A stretch of DNA of 64,000 bases from Methanocatella intestini (GCF_002252585.1 NZ_NQLD01000016.1), one strand, 5' to 3'; counted from the first letter of the stretch, positions 19,407 through 28,232 are shown. Notes: generated from the sequence alone by a model not told the origin. Translations and numbers: made by a program.

Positions 19407-20879
19407 CCTATATTCTGATACTAAATGACTTATTTGATCAGTAGAAATAATTCCTTTTAGTTTGAAATCATCATCTACAACTGGAAGACATGAAATATCC
19501 AATTTTCTCATTCTACGTGCTGTTGATTCAATAGAGTCATCTGCATGACAGAATTTAACTGTTTTTGTCATTATTTCCTTTAAATCATTGGAATTTGTAG
19601 CTATTGCTTTAGACAAATCCCAGCTGGTTACTATTCCAATCAGTTTTTTATCATTTGTAACTACTGGAATATGAGTAACATTACGGTTAAACATTAATTT
19701 TGCTGCTTCTTCTATCTGTGCCTGTTCTGTGATTGTAGCTACATCTGTAAGCATTAAATCTTCAACTATATTATCTGACAGGAATTTGGATAAAATATAG
19801 TTAAGCTGTCCTTTTTCAAGTAAAAATGCATCATGACCGTAATTAGATTTAAGTTCTGAAAAGCTTACTTCAACATCATTTGCATTAAGAGCAGTCAGAA
19901 TTTCTGTTCCCTGTTCAACAGGATATAACCAGTCTGAATCTACTGAAATAATTTCAACTTTTGCTTTAACATCTTTAAAACCATCAATTAAGGAGTTGTT
20001 TTGGGCAAGATCAAATAAATCTACTGCTTTTGTAATATATAAATAGCTATTTGCATCAAAACGTTTTACAAAGCTTGCTCCCTGATGATGAAGATAACTT
20101 TCAACCTGAAAATCCATTGACAAATCATATGTAATTTCATCCTTATCCTGCAAATCCCTACCAAATTTAAGATACATTGATTCATCACTTAAATAAGTAA
20201 TATGAGCTATCATACGAGCTACTGACAGTCCCTCTTTTGGAATTTTACCTGTTCCATAATAATTTCCACCATTCCAGTTTGGATCACCTACTATTGACTG
20301 GCGACCTACTTCATTAAATGCTATTTGCTGTGGTGAAGATCTTGCTGTTGTAGCTATTGCAACTGCTTTTTTCATCATTTCAGGATATGAAACAAGCCAT
20401 TGCAAAGTTTGCATTCCTCCCATTGAACCTCCAACAACTGCAGATAACTTGTCAATTCCAAATGCATCAATCAATCTTTTTTGAACCTTAACCATGTCTT
20501 TTATTGTAATAACCGGAAAATCCAGACCGTATTCTTTACCCGTTTTTGGATTAATTGATAATGGACCTGTTGTTCCTTTACATCCGCCTAATACATTAGA
20601 ACAAATTATAAAGTACTTTTCACTGTCCAAAGCTTTTCCAGGGCCTATTACTATTTCCCACCATCCCGGTTTTTTATCTCCTTCATGCCATCCTGCTGCA
20701 TGTGCATCTCCAGATAATGCATGACATATTAAAATTGCATTATCCTTTTCTTTGTTAAGTTCACCATAAGTTTCATAAGCTACTGTGATGTTATCAAGAG
20801 TCTTTCCACTTTCTAGTTCAATTGGCTCTTCAATATTATAATACTTTGTTTGAACAACTCCAACTGATTCTTTTTTCAT
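19404..20879 (-). CDS. metX: Homoserine O-acetyltransferase with C-terminal CBS pair
   Basis: 491 residues. The alpha/beta-hydrolase part (~1-365) has the nucleophile elbow GGSMGGMQ (~158), the Asp in SDWLYPVEQG (~315) and the His in YGHDAF (~348). Two CBS domains follow (~375-491), a fusion seen in methanogens and absent from most bacterial MetX; it suggests control by adenosyl ligands. The enzyme acetylates homoserine for methionine synthesis. The start ATG has AGGTG six bases upstream. It follows rnc by 9 bp in the same direction and faces metY-like convergently. Confidence 0.93.
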   Translation of the reverse strand: MKKESVGVVQTKYYNIEEPIELESGKTLDNITVAYETYGELNKEKDNAILICHALSGDAHAAGWHEGDKKPGWWEIVIGPGKALDSEKYFIICSNVLGGCKGTTGPLSINPKTGKEYGLDFPVITIKDMVKVQKRLIDAFGIDKLSAVVGGSMGGMQTLQWLVSYPEMMKKAVAIATTARSSPQQIAFNEVGRQSIVGDPNWNGGNYYGTGKIPKEGLSVARMIAHITYLSDESMYLKFGRDLQDKDEITYDLSMDFQVESYLHHQGASFVKRFDANSYLYITKAVDLFDLAQNNSLIDGFKDVKAKVEIISVDSDWLYPVEQGTEILTALNANDVEVSFSELKSNYGHDAFLLEKGQLNYILSKFLSDNIVEDLMLTDVATITEQAQIEEAAKLMFNRNVTHIPVVTNDKKLIGIVTSWDLSKAIATNSNDLKEIMTKTVKFCHADDSIESTARRMRKLDISCLPVVDDDFKLKGIISTDQISHLVSEYR

Positions 20880-20888
20880 TTAAAACAC

Positions 20889-21560
20889 CTAATATTTCTG
20901 TATTTTCAGTTTTTTCATAGCCTGTTTTGAAGCGGCCTGTTCAGCTTCTTTTTTATTTTTACCTTTACCAACACCCATTTCCTTTCCATCAATCAATATA
21001 GATATTATAAATGTTTTATTATGAGGCACACCACACTCATCAAGTATTTTATATTCAATATCCACTTCCTGAGCATCACCGTATTCTTTTATTACTGATT
21101 TATAATCAAAGAAAAATACTTTTTTTGCATCAATATATGGAAATATTATTTTTGAAATATAATTTTTTGCAAATTCTATACCCTGATCCAAAAATATTGC
21201 TCCTAAAAATGATTCAAAAACATCTGCAGTAATTGACAAAACCTCATTTTCAGTTATTTTGCTGTCATCACCATATATTTTGATATGCTTATCCAAACCT
21301 AATTCATGGGAATAATAAATTAATGCTGCCTGACAAACATAATTTGCTCGCAGTTTAGTTAATTTACCTTCTTCATAATCAGGATATTGTTTATATAAAT
21401 ATTCTGAAACAATCATATTCAAAACAGAATCTCCTAAAAACTCTAATCTTTCATATGTATAATCCAAACCGTGTTTTGTTCCGTAAGACCCATGAGTAAA
21501 TGCAACATCATAGAGATGTTTATCCTTTGGGACTATGTTAAATTTTTCTAATAAATTCAT
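20889..21560 (-). CDS. rnc: Ribonuclease III, bacterial type
   Basis: 223 residues, full length. The catalytic domain has the signature ERLEFLGDSVLN (~residue 38-49) and the second acidic cluster DVFESFLGAIFLDQG (~110-124), which supplies the remaining metal-binding Asp/Glu. A double-stranded RNA-binding domain follows (~150-218; GKNKKEAEQAASKQAM). It cuts dsRNA such as rRNA precursors. RNase III is rare in Archaea, which usually use the bulge-helix-bulge endonuclease (present here at 46650). All catalytic residues look intact. It is the first gene of a pair with metX. Confidence 0.92.
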   Translation of the reverse strand: MNLLEKFNIVPKDKHLYDVAFTHGSYGTKHGLDYTYERLEFLGDSVLNMIVSEYLYKQYPDYEEGKLTKLRANYVCQAALIYYSHELGLDKHIKIYGDDSKITENEVLSITADVFESFLGAIFLDQGIEFAKNYISKIIFPYIDAKKVFFFDYKSVIKEYGDAQEVDIEYKILDECGVPHNKTFIISILIDGKEMGVGKGKNKKEAEQAASKQAMKKLKIQKY

Positions 21561-21741
21561 AATAAGACCGGATTTCTTTAAATATGTTAATAAATTTTGT
21601 TTTTAGGTTTATATAAATATATAGTTGTAAAAAGAAGTATATATAACTATTGTTATAAAAAAATATTATTTTTCAAATGCTCTTCCTTTCTTTTTATAAT
21701 GCAAAAATAACCAATATTAGAAATAACAGGATTTGGTAATT

Positions 21742-22092
21742 ATGAAATTAAATTGGTTCGAAGAAATAAAAAGAATTGACCCTGATATAAAATTTAGAGC
21801 ACAGGGCGGATGGTTAAAAACTGTTGAAAAACTAGATAAAACAGTGAAAAACGGATATTCACTTGTTGGAGACTTTGTAAAAGCAGGGGACTTTGAAGAA
21901 GAATATGATGAAGGATTATACCTTGATTGCAATAAAGAAGGAACTACTAAAAAATCTCAGCAGGACTACAGACTATTCCGTTTCAAAGATGGGAAAGTAA
22001 GACTCCTGGATATGGTAATTGACGGTTCACAGGGATGGGCTACAGAGTTATGGGATGCTGTAGAAGATGAAGTTCCAAGTGTAATCGATTAA
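21742..22092 (+). CDS. Conserved hypothetical small acidic protein
   Basis: 116 residues from the ATG at 21742. I do not recognise a family. It begins KLNWFEEIKRIDPDIKFR and has no signal peptide, membrane segment or Cys motif; Asp/Glu and Lys are frequent and Trp residues are scattered. An in-frame TTG lies nine bases upstream, but the ATG is the more natural start. The stop codon overlaps that of the frameshifted EFR1 gene on the other strand. Confidence 0.6.
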   Translation: MKLNWFEEIKRIDPDIKFRAQGGWLKTVEKLDKTVKNGYSLVGDFVKAGDFEEEYDEGLYLDCNKEGTTKKSQQDYRLFRFKDGKVRLLDMVIDGSQGWATELWDAVEDEVPSVID

Positions 22093-22849
22093 TCCAGAGA
22101 ATCTATATGTGGATTTAAGTACTGTCCATGATTTTTGGTTCTATTATCATATTGAATTGCAAAGTTGGGACACAGATGAAGGTACCTCAAACACATAACA
22201 CACTCATTTTTAATCCATACTGGTTTTTTCATCTGTAATTCAATAGCATCAACTGGACAGTTGTTTTTACATAATCCACATCCACTACATTTTTCATCAA
22301 TATGCAAATGACCGGTTTTTCTGCTGGATTTGCTGATTTTTCTAAAAATATCACAGGCAAATTTAGGTAACTTTCTTTTAACAAAATCCCCCTGATTTTT
22401 ACTTGCAATTTTAGAAATTACATCTTCAATCAGCCTATCAGAATTTAAAGTCTGTTTATTAATTTTATCTTTATCTGATAAATTAAAAACCGGCGTCCAT
22501 GTATCAACCACTAGAATACTGAATTTAGCAGATACATTAAACCCTTTAGATTCAATTAACTCAGCAAGATATCAGCAGCAGTACCCTGGACTTGTTCCAA
22601 AAGTAGCAATTAAAAAAATGTAAGGATTTTTATCTTCAGATATTATATTAATCTTTGATAAAAACCCTTCAACAAATGTGGGAAGGCTCCAAAAGTGAGT
22701 AGGAACTACAATACCTAAAGACTCGTCTTTTTCTAAATAAACAGAATCATTATATCCAATCATGGATTTTGCAATATCTCGTGTTTTTTACTAGCTATTC
22801 TATTTGCAACATATTTGCAGTTTCCAGTTGCAGAATAATAGATTATCAT
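22089..22849 (-). pseudogene. Frameshifted EFR1-type flavodoxin-ferredoxin
   Basis: Three frames together spell one protein. The start (MIIYYSATGNCKYVANRIA, a flavodoxin FMN-binding loop) is at 22849 and stops after ~29 codons. A second frame (22763-22572) continues with FGTSPG and ends in a stop. The third (to 22089) carries two [4Fe-4S] motifs, CSGCGLCKNNCP and CVMCLRYLHLCP. The first break is at an A6 run (one base missing or two extra), the second and possibly a third near 22570. EFR1 proteins fuse flavodoxin and 2[4Fe-4S] ferredoxin. Either a real pseudogene or sequencing errors in homopolymers; the ferredoxin half alone could still be expressed. Confidence 0.75.
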
Positions 22850-22850
22850 A

Positions 22851-23243
22851 TTATTTGGATTTCTGAGCTACTTTAGGTACAAACTTGGAAGACCTTTTAG
22901 GAATAGCATATTCATCTTTTTTAGGACAGTTATACTCTTCCAAAAGTATTATTTTATGGTCAATATTTTTGCTGAAATTCTTTTGACCTCCTTCAATAAT
23001 GCCTCTGAAATTTACGCCAATGCTTCCAGTTCCACCAATATTAAATTTTATTTTTTCAGAAGGGGCAAAATCTTCAAAAAACCTTTCAAGTTCAACCATT
23101 TCATAAATTGGAGCTTGATAACTAACGGCCATTAATTTATTTTGTCCCTCTCTGATTTTAACATATTTCTGTTCAATCTGCAGTTTTTCACCAGAACGAA
23201 CTTTAGTCATTGTTATATAAGGACTTATCTCGTTATCATCCAT
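22851..23243 (-). CDS. Unknown protein, paralogue of the next upstream gene
   Basis: 130 residues, no family recognised. It aligns by eye with the product of 23256-23666: YVKIREGQNKLMAVSY matches YVKIKQRQDHLMGITF, ERFFEDFAPSEKIKFNI matches NEFFDSLTSGERIYYNI, and GVNFRG matches PVNYRG. Basic C-terminal tail, no membrane segment. AGGTG is six bases before ATG. The stop is followed at once by the EFR1 start, so the three genes probably form one transcript, and a redox link is possible (inference). Confidence 0.65.
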   Translation of the reverse strand: MDDNEISPYITMTKVRSGEKLQIEQKYVKIREGQNKLMAVSYQAPIYEMVELERFFEDFAPSEKIKFNIGGTGSIGVNFRGIIEGGQKNFSKNIDHKIILLEEYNCPKKDEYAIPKRSSKFVPKVAQKSK

Positions 23244-23255
23244 CTTTTACACCTA

Positions 23256-23666
23256 TTATTTTATATGATGAAACACACAATTATCACAGGTAGGCTCTTC
23301 ATAAGTATCTTTAGGGATATTAATAGCCGGGTCTACCATGACAGTTATTGAAAATGTTTCCTCAGGATTATGTGTTACATTTTTAGAAATCGGCAACATT
23401 CCCCTGTAATTTACAGGAATATAGCCAGTTTGACTAATATTGTAATAAATTCTTTCACCGGAAGTTAATGAATCAAAAAATTCATTAACATCTTTCAGTT
23501 GTTTAGGGTTTATGGTAAATGTTATACCCATTAAATGATCTTGCCTTTGTTTAATCTTTACATATTTAACATTAGCTGCCAATACTTCCTGATTATCTGT
23601 TACAAAGGTTACATATTCATCTAAGTTTATGTTTTCTTTTTTAACAATCTCTTTTAATTGAGTCAT
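23256..23666 (-). CDS. Unknown protein with C-terminal CDNC motif, paralogue of 22851-23243
   Basis: 136 residues, no family recognised. It shares the core pattern described for its downstream paralogue and adds a C-terminal CDNCVFHH motif that may bind metal. SD AGGGGG precedes ATG. The two genes are 12 bp apart. The beginning (KEIVKKENINLDEYVTFVTDNQEVLAANV) looks like an alpha helix and then beta strands. Function unknown. Confidence 0.65.
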   Translation of the reverse strand: MTQLKEIVKKENINLDEYVTFVTDNQEVLAANVKYVKIKQRQDHLMGITFTINPKQLKDVNEFFDSLTSGERIYYNISQTGYIPVNYRGMLPISKNVTHNPEETFSITVMVDPAINIPKDTYEEPTCDNCVFHHIK

Positions 23667-23769
23667 AATTAAAAACCCCCTATGAAATTTAATGAAATAA
23701 CTTATTCCATTGCATGATGTTATTACATAACTTATTTATAAATGTAACTATTTTTTAGGTACACAAAAA

Positions 23770-24780
23770 TTATGGCCAGATTCCTGAAAAATTGCAGATT
23801 AAATTAAAAATTTCCTCAATTGTTTCTACAGGTAATAAATCAAAGATATTTTTAGGTAAGTGTTTTTTATCAAAGTTCAATAAACATTTTTCACAGACAT
23901 GTCTCTCAATTGCAATTCCGTCATCTAACCTTCTGTTTTTACATTGATACCATTCATCTTTAGTTAATCCCCTGATTAGAAATTTAAAAGACTTGCCGTC
24001 AATCAGCTCCAAAGTTAAATTATGATATACTTCATCACCAGTAAAATTATCATCAACTTCACTGGCTTTTAATTTAAAATCAGAAACCAGATTTAATTCC
24101 TGAATCTTTAAATCAAGATATTTTTTAGATAATGCAATGTTAAATACTCTATGTAATCCATTTATATAATCAAAAGATTTTTCCAATCTTTTTATAGAAT
24201 TTAATCTATTTAAATAATTCACATTGCTAATAATCATTTCTGATTCAATATTGAAATTTCTAATCATTAGCTTTACAATAGAAGAATAAAATATATTGCC
24301 AGTTAATGAATGTCCCCTGATTTCCTTATTTTTATTAATTACAGTAGCTTGATTATCAAAAACTAATTCCTTCTGTTTTTTACGAATTAAATTTAATTTA
24401 TCTTTAAAATCCCCATAGTTTTTCGAAACATATTCCGGATCATAAAACCCTAACTTTTGAGCATCAAGTGCATAATTAACCTGAACCAGTTCTTCCTGTT
24501 TTGCCCTTAATTCCTGAGAAATCTTATTTACCTCTCTTCGCTTTCCTTCTGCAGTAAAATCAGAAAATTTATATTTCATATCCTGCCAGTTTTCAATTTC
24601 ACTTAATTCCTGTTTAACAGCAACAGTATTCAGATTATGAAATGGTATAACAATGTCAAATATTCCCTGAATATTTTCAGGAACATTAATCTCAACAATT
24701 TCAAATTCAGCAGCCACTCTCTGAAGTACATATTCATAAGCTGGAGATAAACTTATAACATTAACATCTTCAAAATTCAT
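23770..24780 (-). CDS. DUF4041-like coiled-coil protein with a C-terminal Cys pair
   Basis: 336 residues. Residues ~90-225 match the DUF4041 pattern as I know it: helices with GFYDPEY, then KLNLIRKKQKEL, then FNIESEMIISNVNYLNRLNSI and KKYLDLKIQELNLV. DUF4041 is often joined to a GIY-YIG-like T5orf172 domain in phage and other proteins; no such domain is seen here. Instead a beta-rich segment and CEKC (~300) follow. No membrane segment. It is the first gene upstream of the two paralogues. Role unknown; a DNA-related role would be by analogy only. Confidence 0.6.
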   Translation of the reverse strand: MNFEDVNVISLSPAYEYVLQRVAAEFEIVEINVPENIQGIFDIVIPFHNLNTVAVKQELSEIENWQDMKYKFSDFTAEGKRREVNKISQELRAKQEELVQVNYALDAQKLGFYDPEYVSKNYGDFKDKLNLIRKKQKELVFDNQATVINKNKEIRGHSLTGNIFYSSIVKLMIRNFNIESEMIISNVNYLNRLNSIKRLEKSFDYINGLHRVFNIALSKKYLDLKIQELNLVSDFKLKASEVDDNFTGDEVYHNLTLELIDGKSFKFLIRGLTKDEWYQCKNRRLDDGIAIERHVCEKCLLNFDKKHLPKNIFDLLPVETIEEIFNLICNFSGIWP

Positions 24781-24992
24781 TATAACTCTGTCAAATTTAT
24801 TTAAATTTTTAAAAAGATTTCTAATTAAATGGTCACTTTATTTCACTGCCTAATTCTTTTGCTATGAAAACTTCCCTTTCAGACATGCGTTAAATCCTAA
24901 AAATTATTTTGAAAATAAAAATTTTAATTAATAAAAAATAATCCAATAAAACGCTAAATAAGTTTTTATAAAAATAGAAAAATAGAATTGAT

Positions 24993-25015
24993 GAAGATTA
25001 AATAAATAATCTTCC
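24993..25015 (-). terminator. Terminator of the LSm-L37e operon
   Basis: Stem GAAGATT / AATCTTC with a short loop, thirteen bases after the L37e stop and followed on the minus strand by T-rich DNA (ATTCTATTTTTCTATTTTTATA). Confidence 0.55.
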
Positions 25016-25027
25016 GATTTTACCAAC

Positions 25028-25216
25028 TTAAACTAATCTTTTTCTAGTAGTTGGTTTTTTGTTTTGCCAGCTGTATCTTCTAATCCTTTTAGATTTACCG
25101 AATCCACAGGAAGCACAAACTTTTTTATGTATGTGGTAAGTGTTTCTTCCACATCTTCTGCATCTTATATGGGTTTTTTTATTCTTTTTACCCATTGATG
25201 GAGTACCTTTTGACAC
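25028..25216 (-). CDS. rpl37e: 50S ribosomal protein L37e
   Basis: 62 residues, the usual length for L37e. Zinc motif CRRCG (residues ~19-23) and CASCG (~34-38), with a basic tail (KKPTTRKRLV). The start is GTG at 25216, supported by a GGAGGTG site just upstream. It lies 58 bp after the LSm gene in the same operon, an order common in methanogens and other Archaea. Confidence 0.95.
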   Translation of the reverse strand: MSKGTPSMGKKNKKTHIRCRRCGRNTYHIHKKVCASCGFGKSKRIRRYSWQNKKPTTRKRLV

Positions 25217-25274
25217 TGATACACCTCCTAATTAATCAGTTCGTTTATTACAAATATTAGAATTAAAATAGTAC

Positions 25275-25505
25275 TTATGGTGAGATATAGACAATATTGT
25301 CTCCTCTAATGAGCACAACACCAAGTCTTCTAGTAACTTCTCCGTCTTGGAGTTCTTCTGCATCATTAAGAACTAAGTTCATATGTAAATCAAAACTTTT
25401 AAGTATTCCTCTAAATTCACGATCTCCTTTAAGTTTTATTAAAACAGGAGAGTTTACAGATTTGCCTAAAGCATCAAGTGGTCTTTGAACATTTTGTCCG
25501 CTCAT
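25275..25505 (-). CDS. LSm (Sm-like archaeal snRNP) protein
   Basis: 76 residues with the two Sm motifs: Sm1 around VLIKLKGDREFRGILKSFDLHMNLVL (~21-46) and Sm2 around LGVVLIRGDNIVYI (~61-74). It forms a heptameric ring that binds U-rich RNA. It is co-transcribed with L37e, a conserved pairing. Confidence 0.95.
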   Translation of the reverse strand: MSGQNVQRPLDALGKSVNSPVLIKLKGDREFRGILKSFDLHMNLVLNDAEELQDGEVTRRLGVVLIRGDNIVYISP

Positions 25506-25854
25506 TTTATCACCTTATATTACTATAATTTTTTATTGTATTTTATAATTTAAAAGCAATTGGAAATAATCACTTTCTTAAATATTAGACATAATATAAT
25601 CAAGTTTAGATAAGACAAAACCTAATTAAAACTAATATTAAATTATATGCTTTTACTACTATATAAATGTTTAGTTTGATTTAAGCCCAAAAAATAATAT
25701 AAATCACTAATTTAACCGTAATTTACACTATATAAGACATCTAAATTTATTTTAAACAAAGTTATTAAAAAATTTAACTGAATTCATAACCAAAGAATAT
25801 AATAAATAAAAATCAGATAATACATCATATCAAAATTTAAGGTATGGAAAAAAT
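25506..25854. promoter_or_regulatory. Divergent region of LSm and the PUA gene, TATA elements
   Basis: 349 bp, AT-rich. A minus-strand TTTATATA at 25667-25660 is a candidate LSm promoter, about 155 bp upstream of its ATG. A + strand TATA-like CACTATATAAG is near 25727-25737 for the PUA gene. Nothing else is evident. Confidence 0.4.
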
Positions 25855-26337
25855 ATGACTATAAAAGTTAAAAAAAGAAACTTCCTGAAAAAAAAGAAAA
25901 TTAAAGAAATTAAAAAAGAATTAGAAGAATATGGTGAACTGCTGCAAAATAAGAAAAATGTAGAAATACTTGAAGCCGAACCTGATTCATTTATTTTAGT
26001 TGATGGTGAACCTTACATCATATTAATTGATGAAAAGCCATTTCCAACCTTAAAAGCTGCACTGGCTAATGAAATCCATGGAAAAAAAGTAACAGTAGAT
26101 ATGGGTGCTATCCGTTTTGTAAGTAATGGTGCCGATATTATGAGTCCGGGAATTGTAGCTGCTGATGAAAACATCAATCCTGGAGACATTGTTTTAATTA
26201 TTGATGAAACACATGGAAAACCATTAGCTATTGGAATAAGCTTAATTACTGGTGAAGAAATGGTTGAAAATGATTCTGGTAAAGCTATTGAAACAAAACA
26301 TTATGTTGGAGACGACATTTGGAACTTTGAATTATAA
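25855..26337 (+). CDS. PUA-domain RNA-binding protein
   Basis: 160 residues. A basic, lysine-rich N-terminal part (~1-40) is followed by a domain of the kind found before PUA in archaeal MCT-1/Tma20-like proteins, and a PUA domain (~75-150), with the motif GADIMSPGIVAADENINPGDIV. Such proteins bind structured RNA and act in rRNA or initiation complexes. It is 13 bp ahead of arfB, which is the likely operon partner. AAGG before the ATG is a weak SD. Confidence 0.8.
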   Translation: MTIKVKKRNFLKKKKIKEIKKELEEYGELLQNKKNVEILEAEPDSFILVDGEPYIILIDEKPFPTLKAALANEIHGKKVTVDMGAIRFVSNGADIMSPGIVAADENINPGDIVLIIDETHGKPLAIGISLITGEEMVENDSGKAIETKHYVGDDIWNFEL

Positions 26338-26350
26338 TTTGGTGATTTAA

Positions 26351-27043
26351 ATGGCAGAATTAAGATACAGAGCAGGAAAAATTAAAAATCCCGGAGTTCA
26401 TAAAATTGGAATAATAGCTCTTGGATCACACTTGGAAAATCATGGTCCTGCATTACCTATAGATACTGATGCTAAAATCGGTGCTCACATTGCATTTCAG
26501 GCATCACTTGAAAGCGGAGCTAAATTTTTGGGAATAATATTTCCTGCTTATGAATTAGATGAAATAGATCATGGAGTGCATGTTTCTTTAGATGAATTAA
26601 AGGGAAATGTAATTAAAACTCTCAATTCTGCTAAAAAATATTTGGATATTGAAAAAATCGTTATTGTAAATTCACATGGAGGAAATATTCCTTTAATGAC
26701 TGAACTGTATGATATTGAAGATGAAACAGGTTTGACTATTATTTTTAATAATAAAATTATTTCAACAGAAGGTCCCCATGGAGGCAGCGGCGAACTTTCA
26801 ATGGCAAAGGTTTTAGGAATAGTCAATGAAGCTGAAATTAAAAACCAGACAGATTTAAGTAAATATGAAGAAGTTGGTCTATATGGTTTCAAGCAAGCCC
26901 GTGAAAATGACCCTAACATTGAAGAAGGTGCAAGAGATGTTGAAGAAAATGGAGTTTATGTTGATGAAGTCTATGGAAAACAACTCTTTGATTTAGCTAT
27001 TAACTCTGTTGTATTTGATGTTGAAAAGCTTTTGGATTTTTAA
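26351..27043 (+). CDS. arfB: FAPy deformylase (creatininase family), F420/riboflavin biosynthesis
   Basis: 230 residues of the creatininase fold. Metal ligands are in GSHLENHGPALPIDTD (~25-40), DHGVHVSL and NSHGGN. ArfB removes the formyl group from the first GTP-derived pyrimidine in archaeal riboflavin and F420 synthesis (methanogen ArfB, e.g. the MJ0116 type). Start ATG with GGTGA five bases upstream. Creatininase-family proteins also include creatinine amidohydrolase, but the archaeal context favours ArfB. Confidence 0.85.
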   Translation: MAELRYRAGKIKNPGVHKIGIIALGSHLENHGPALPIDTDAKIGAHIAFQASLESGAKFLGIIFPAYELDEIDHGVHVSLDELKGNVIKTLNSAKKYLDIEKIVIVNSHGGNIPLMTELYDIEDETGLTIIFNNKIISTEGPHGGSGELSMAKVLGIVNEAEIKNQTDLSKYEEVGLYGFKQARENDPNIEEGARDVEENGVYVDEVYGKQLFDLAINSVVFDVEKLLDF

Positions 27044-27044
27044 A

Positions 27045-27086
27045 AAAAAGAGAAATGAAATGAGTTAGTTATGCTCTTCATTTCCA
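27045..27086 (-). terminator. Terminator hairpin overlapping the stop of the Ser-rich protein gene
   Basis: Stem GAAATGAA (27052-27059) / TTCATTTC (27077-27084); the loop contains the stop codon at 27065. On the minus strand it is followed by TCTTTTTTTTAAA. Confidence 0.6.
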
Positions 27087-27427
27087 CCAGAATTAGAAGA
27101 ACCCTCATCCGGATTTTCAGAAGGACTCCCATCTGGAAGCTGATTATGAGTACCTGAAGAAGAATCATGACTATATCCTGAATCATAACTTTGAGATGAA
27201 CTAGCTCCTGAATCACCTGATGAATAGCTATAATCATTTCCAGAATCATAAGATGATGAATCACTTACAGATGCATTATCTGTAATATTATCTGATGAAT
27301 TTAATAGATCTGTTTCATTTGGTAAAATGTTTATTTCACCAGTCATAGCTCCAAAAACACTAGCTATGCAAAATGCCGCAACAGATATTACAAAAACTAC
27401 CAATAATGTAGCAGGTTTACTTGACAA
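27065..27427 (-). CDS. Small secreted Ser/Gly/Tyr-rich protein
   Basis: 120 residues. A hydrophobic N-terminal stretch (~7-27) is a signal or anchor, then a low-complexity region rich in Ser, Tyr, Gly and Asp (~50-120; pieces like SYDSGYSHDSSSG). The start is TTG at 27427 with AAGGTGG just upstream. No family recognised. Likely a surface or wall-linked protein, possibly a spacer-type sequence. Divergent from the YigZ gene. Confidence 0.6.
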   Translation of the reverse strand: MSSKPATLLVVFVISVAAFCIASVFGAMTGEINILPNETDLLNSSDNITDNASVSDSSSYDSGNDYSYSSGDSGASSSQSYDSGYSHDSSSGTHNQLPDGSPSENPDEGSSNSGGNEEHN

Positions 27428-27498
27428 AATACCACCTTAATATTATAATTAATTAACTTAAATTATGTCTGCAAAAATATATAAAAGTATTTGATATT

Positions 27499-28101
27499 AT
27501 GAAAACTATTGAAAAAGCTGTTCAAAGTGAAATAAATATTAAAAAATCCCAGTTTATCTGCTCTTTATTTCCAACTAAAACCAAAAAGGAAAGTAAGGAG
27601 ATTATTCAAAAGTTAAATCAGCAATATCATGATGCTACCCATAACTGCACAGCATACATTACAAATGACGGTGAAGGTTATGATGACAACGGTGAACCAA
27701 GCGGAACTGCAGGCAAACCTATGATTAATGCTTTAAGGAAAAATGATTTGCATAATGTTACAGCAGTTGTTACAAGGTATTTCGGAGGAATTAAACTTGG
27801 AGCGGGAGGTTTAGTTCGTGCCTACAGCAAATCTGTTCTTGAAGCTATTGAAGCCAGCGAAATAATTGAAGTTGAATATTATGATGTTTATAATATTACA
27901 TTTAATTATTCTGATTTAAAAGATATTGAAAGAGAAATCAGAAACAATAAATTAACAATTATTCAAAAAGATTTCAGTGATAAGATTAGCTATGATTTAG
28001 TTTCCAAAAATAATAGGAATATAAAAGAAATGTTTGAAAAATTCCACAATAAGATTAAGGTTAATTTTAAAAATAAGCAGGTTTTAAAAAAGATAAAATG
28101 A
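27499..28101 (+). CDS. YigZ/IMPACT family (UPF0029) protein
   Basis: 200 residues. It has the family signature RYFGGIKLGAGGLVRAYS (~95-112) and GEPSGTAGKPM (~73-83). IMPACT/YIH1 proteins bind Gcn1 in eukaryotes; the prokaryotic members are of unclear role and likely bind nucleic acids. The C-terminal part is a basic ferredoxin-like domain (~135-200). No SD is obvious before ATG. Convergent with the rubredoxins. Confidence 0.88.
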   Translation: MKTIEKAVQSEINIKKSQFICSLFPTKTKKESKEIIQKLNQQYHDATHNCTAYITNDGEGYDDNGEPSGTAGKPMINALRKNDLHNVTAVVTRYFGGIKLGAGGLVRAYSKSVLEAIEASEIIEVEYYDVYNITFNYSDLKDIEREIRNNKLTIIQKDFSDKISYDLVSKNNRNIKEMFEKFHNKIKVNFKNKQVLKKIK

Positions 28102-28112
28102 AGAATAAATAG

Positions 28113-28232
28113 TTATTGTTCTTCAAATTGGTCTTTTCCCACACCACAAAGAGGACATACCCAGTCATCAGGTAAGTCTTCAAAATCGTCGCCTTCGTAA
28201 ACATATCCACATACTTTACATACATAAGCCAT
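28113..28232 (-). CDS. Rubredoxin, short
   Basis: 39 residues: CxxCG (VCKVCGYVYEGD) and CPLCG hold the single Fe. The usual insertion between the pairs is shortened, typical of the 'short' rubredoxins. An electron carrier; in methanogens rubredoxin can deliver electrons to FprA-type proteins or rubrerythrins. The second copy lies 47 bp upstream in the same direction. Confidence 0.9.
   Translation of the reverse strand: MAYVCKVCGYVYEGDDFEDLPDDWVCPLCGVGKDQFEEQ

Noticed and set aside
24835..24895. Short ORF (17 codons) on the minus strand, beginning SEREVFIAKELG
   Set aside because: Looks protein-like, but is too short to support and has no SD.
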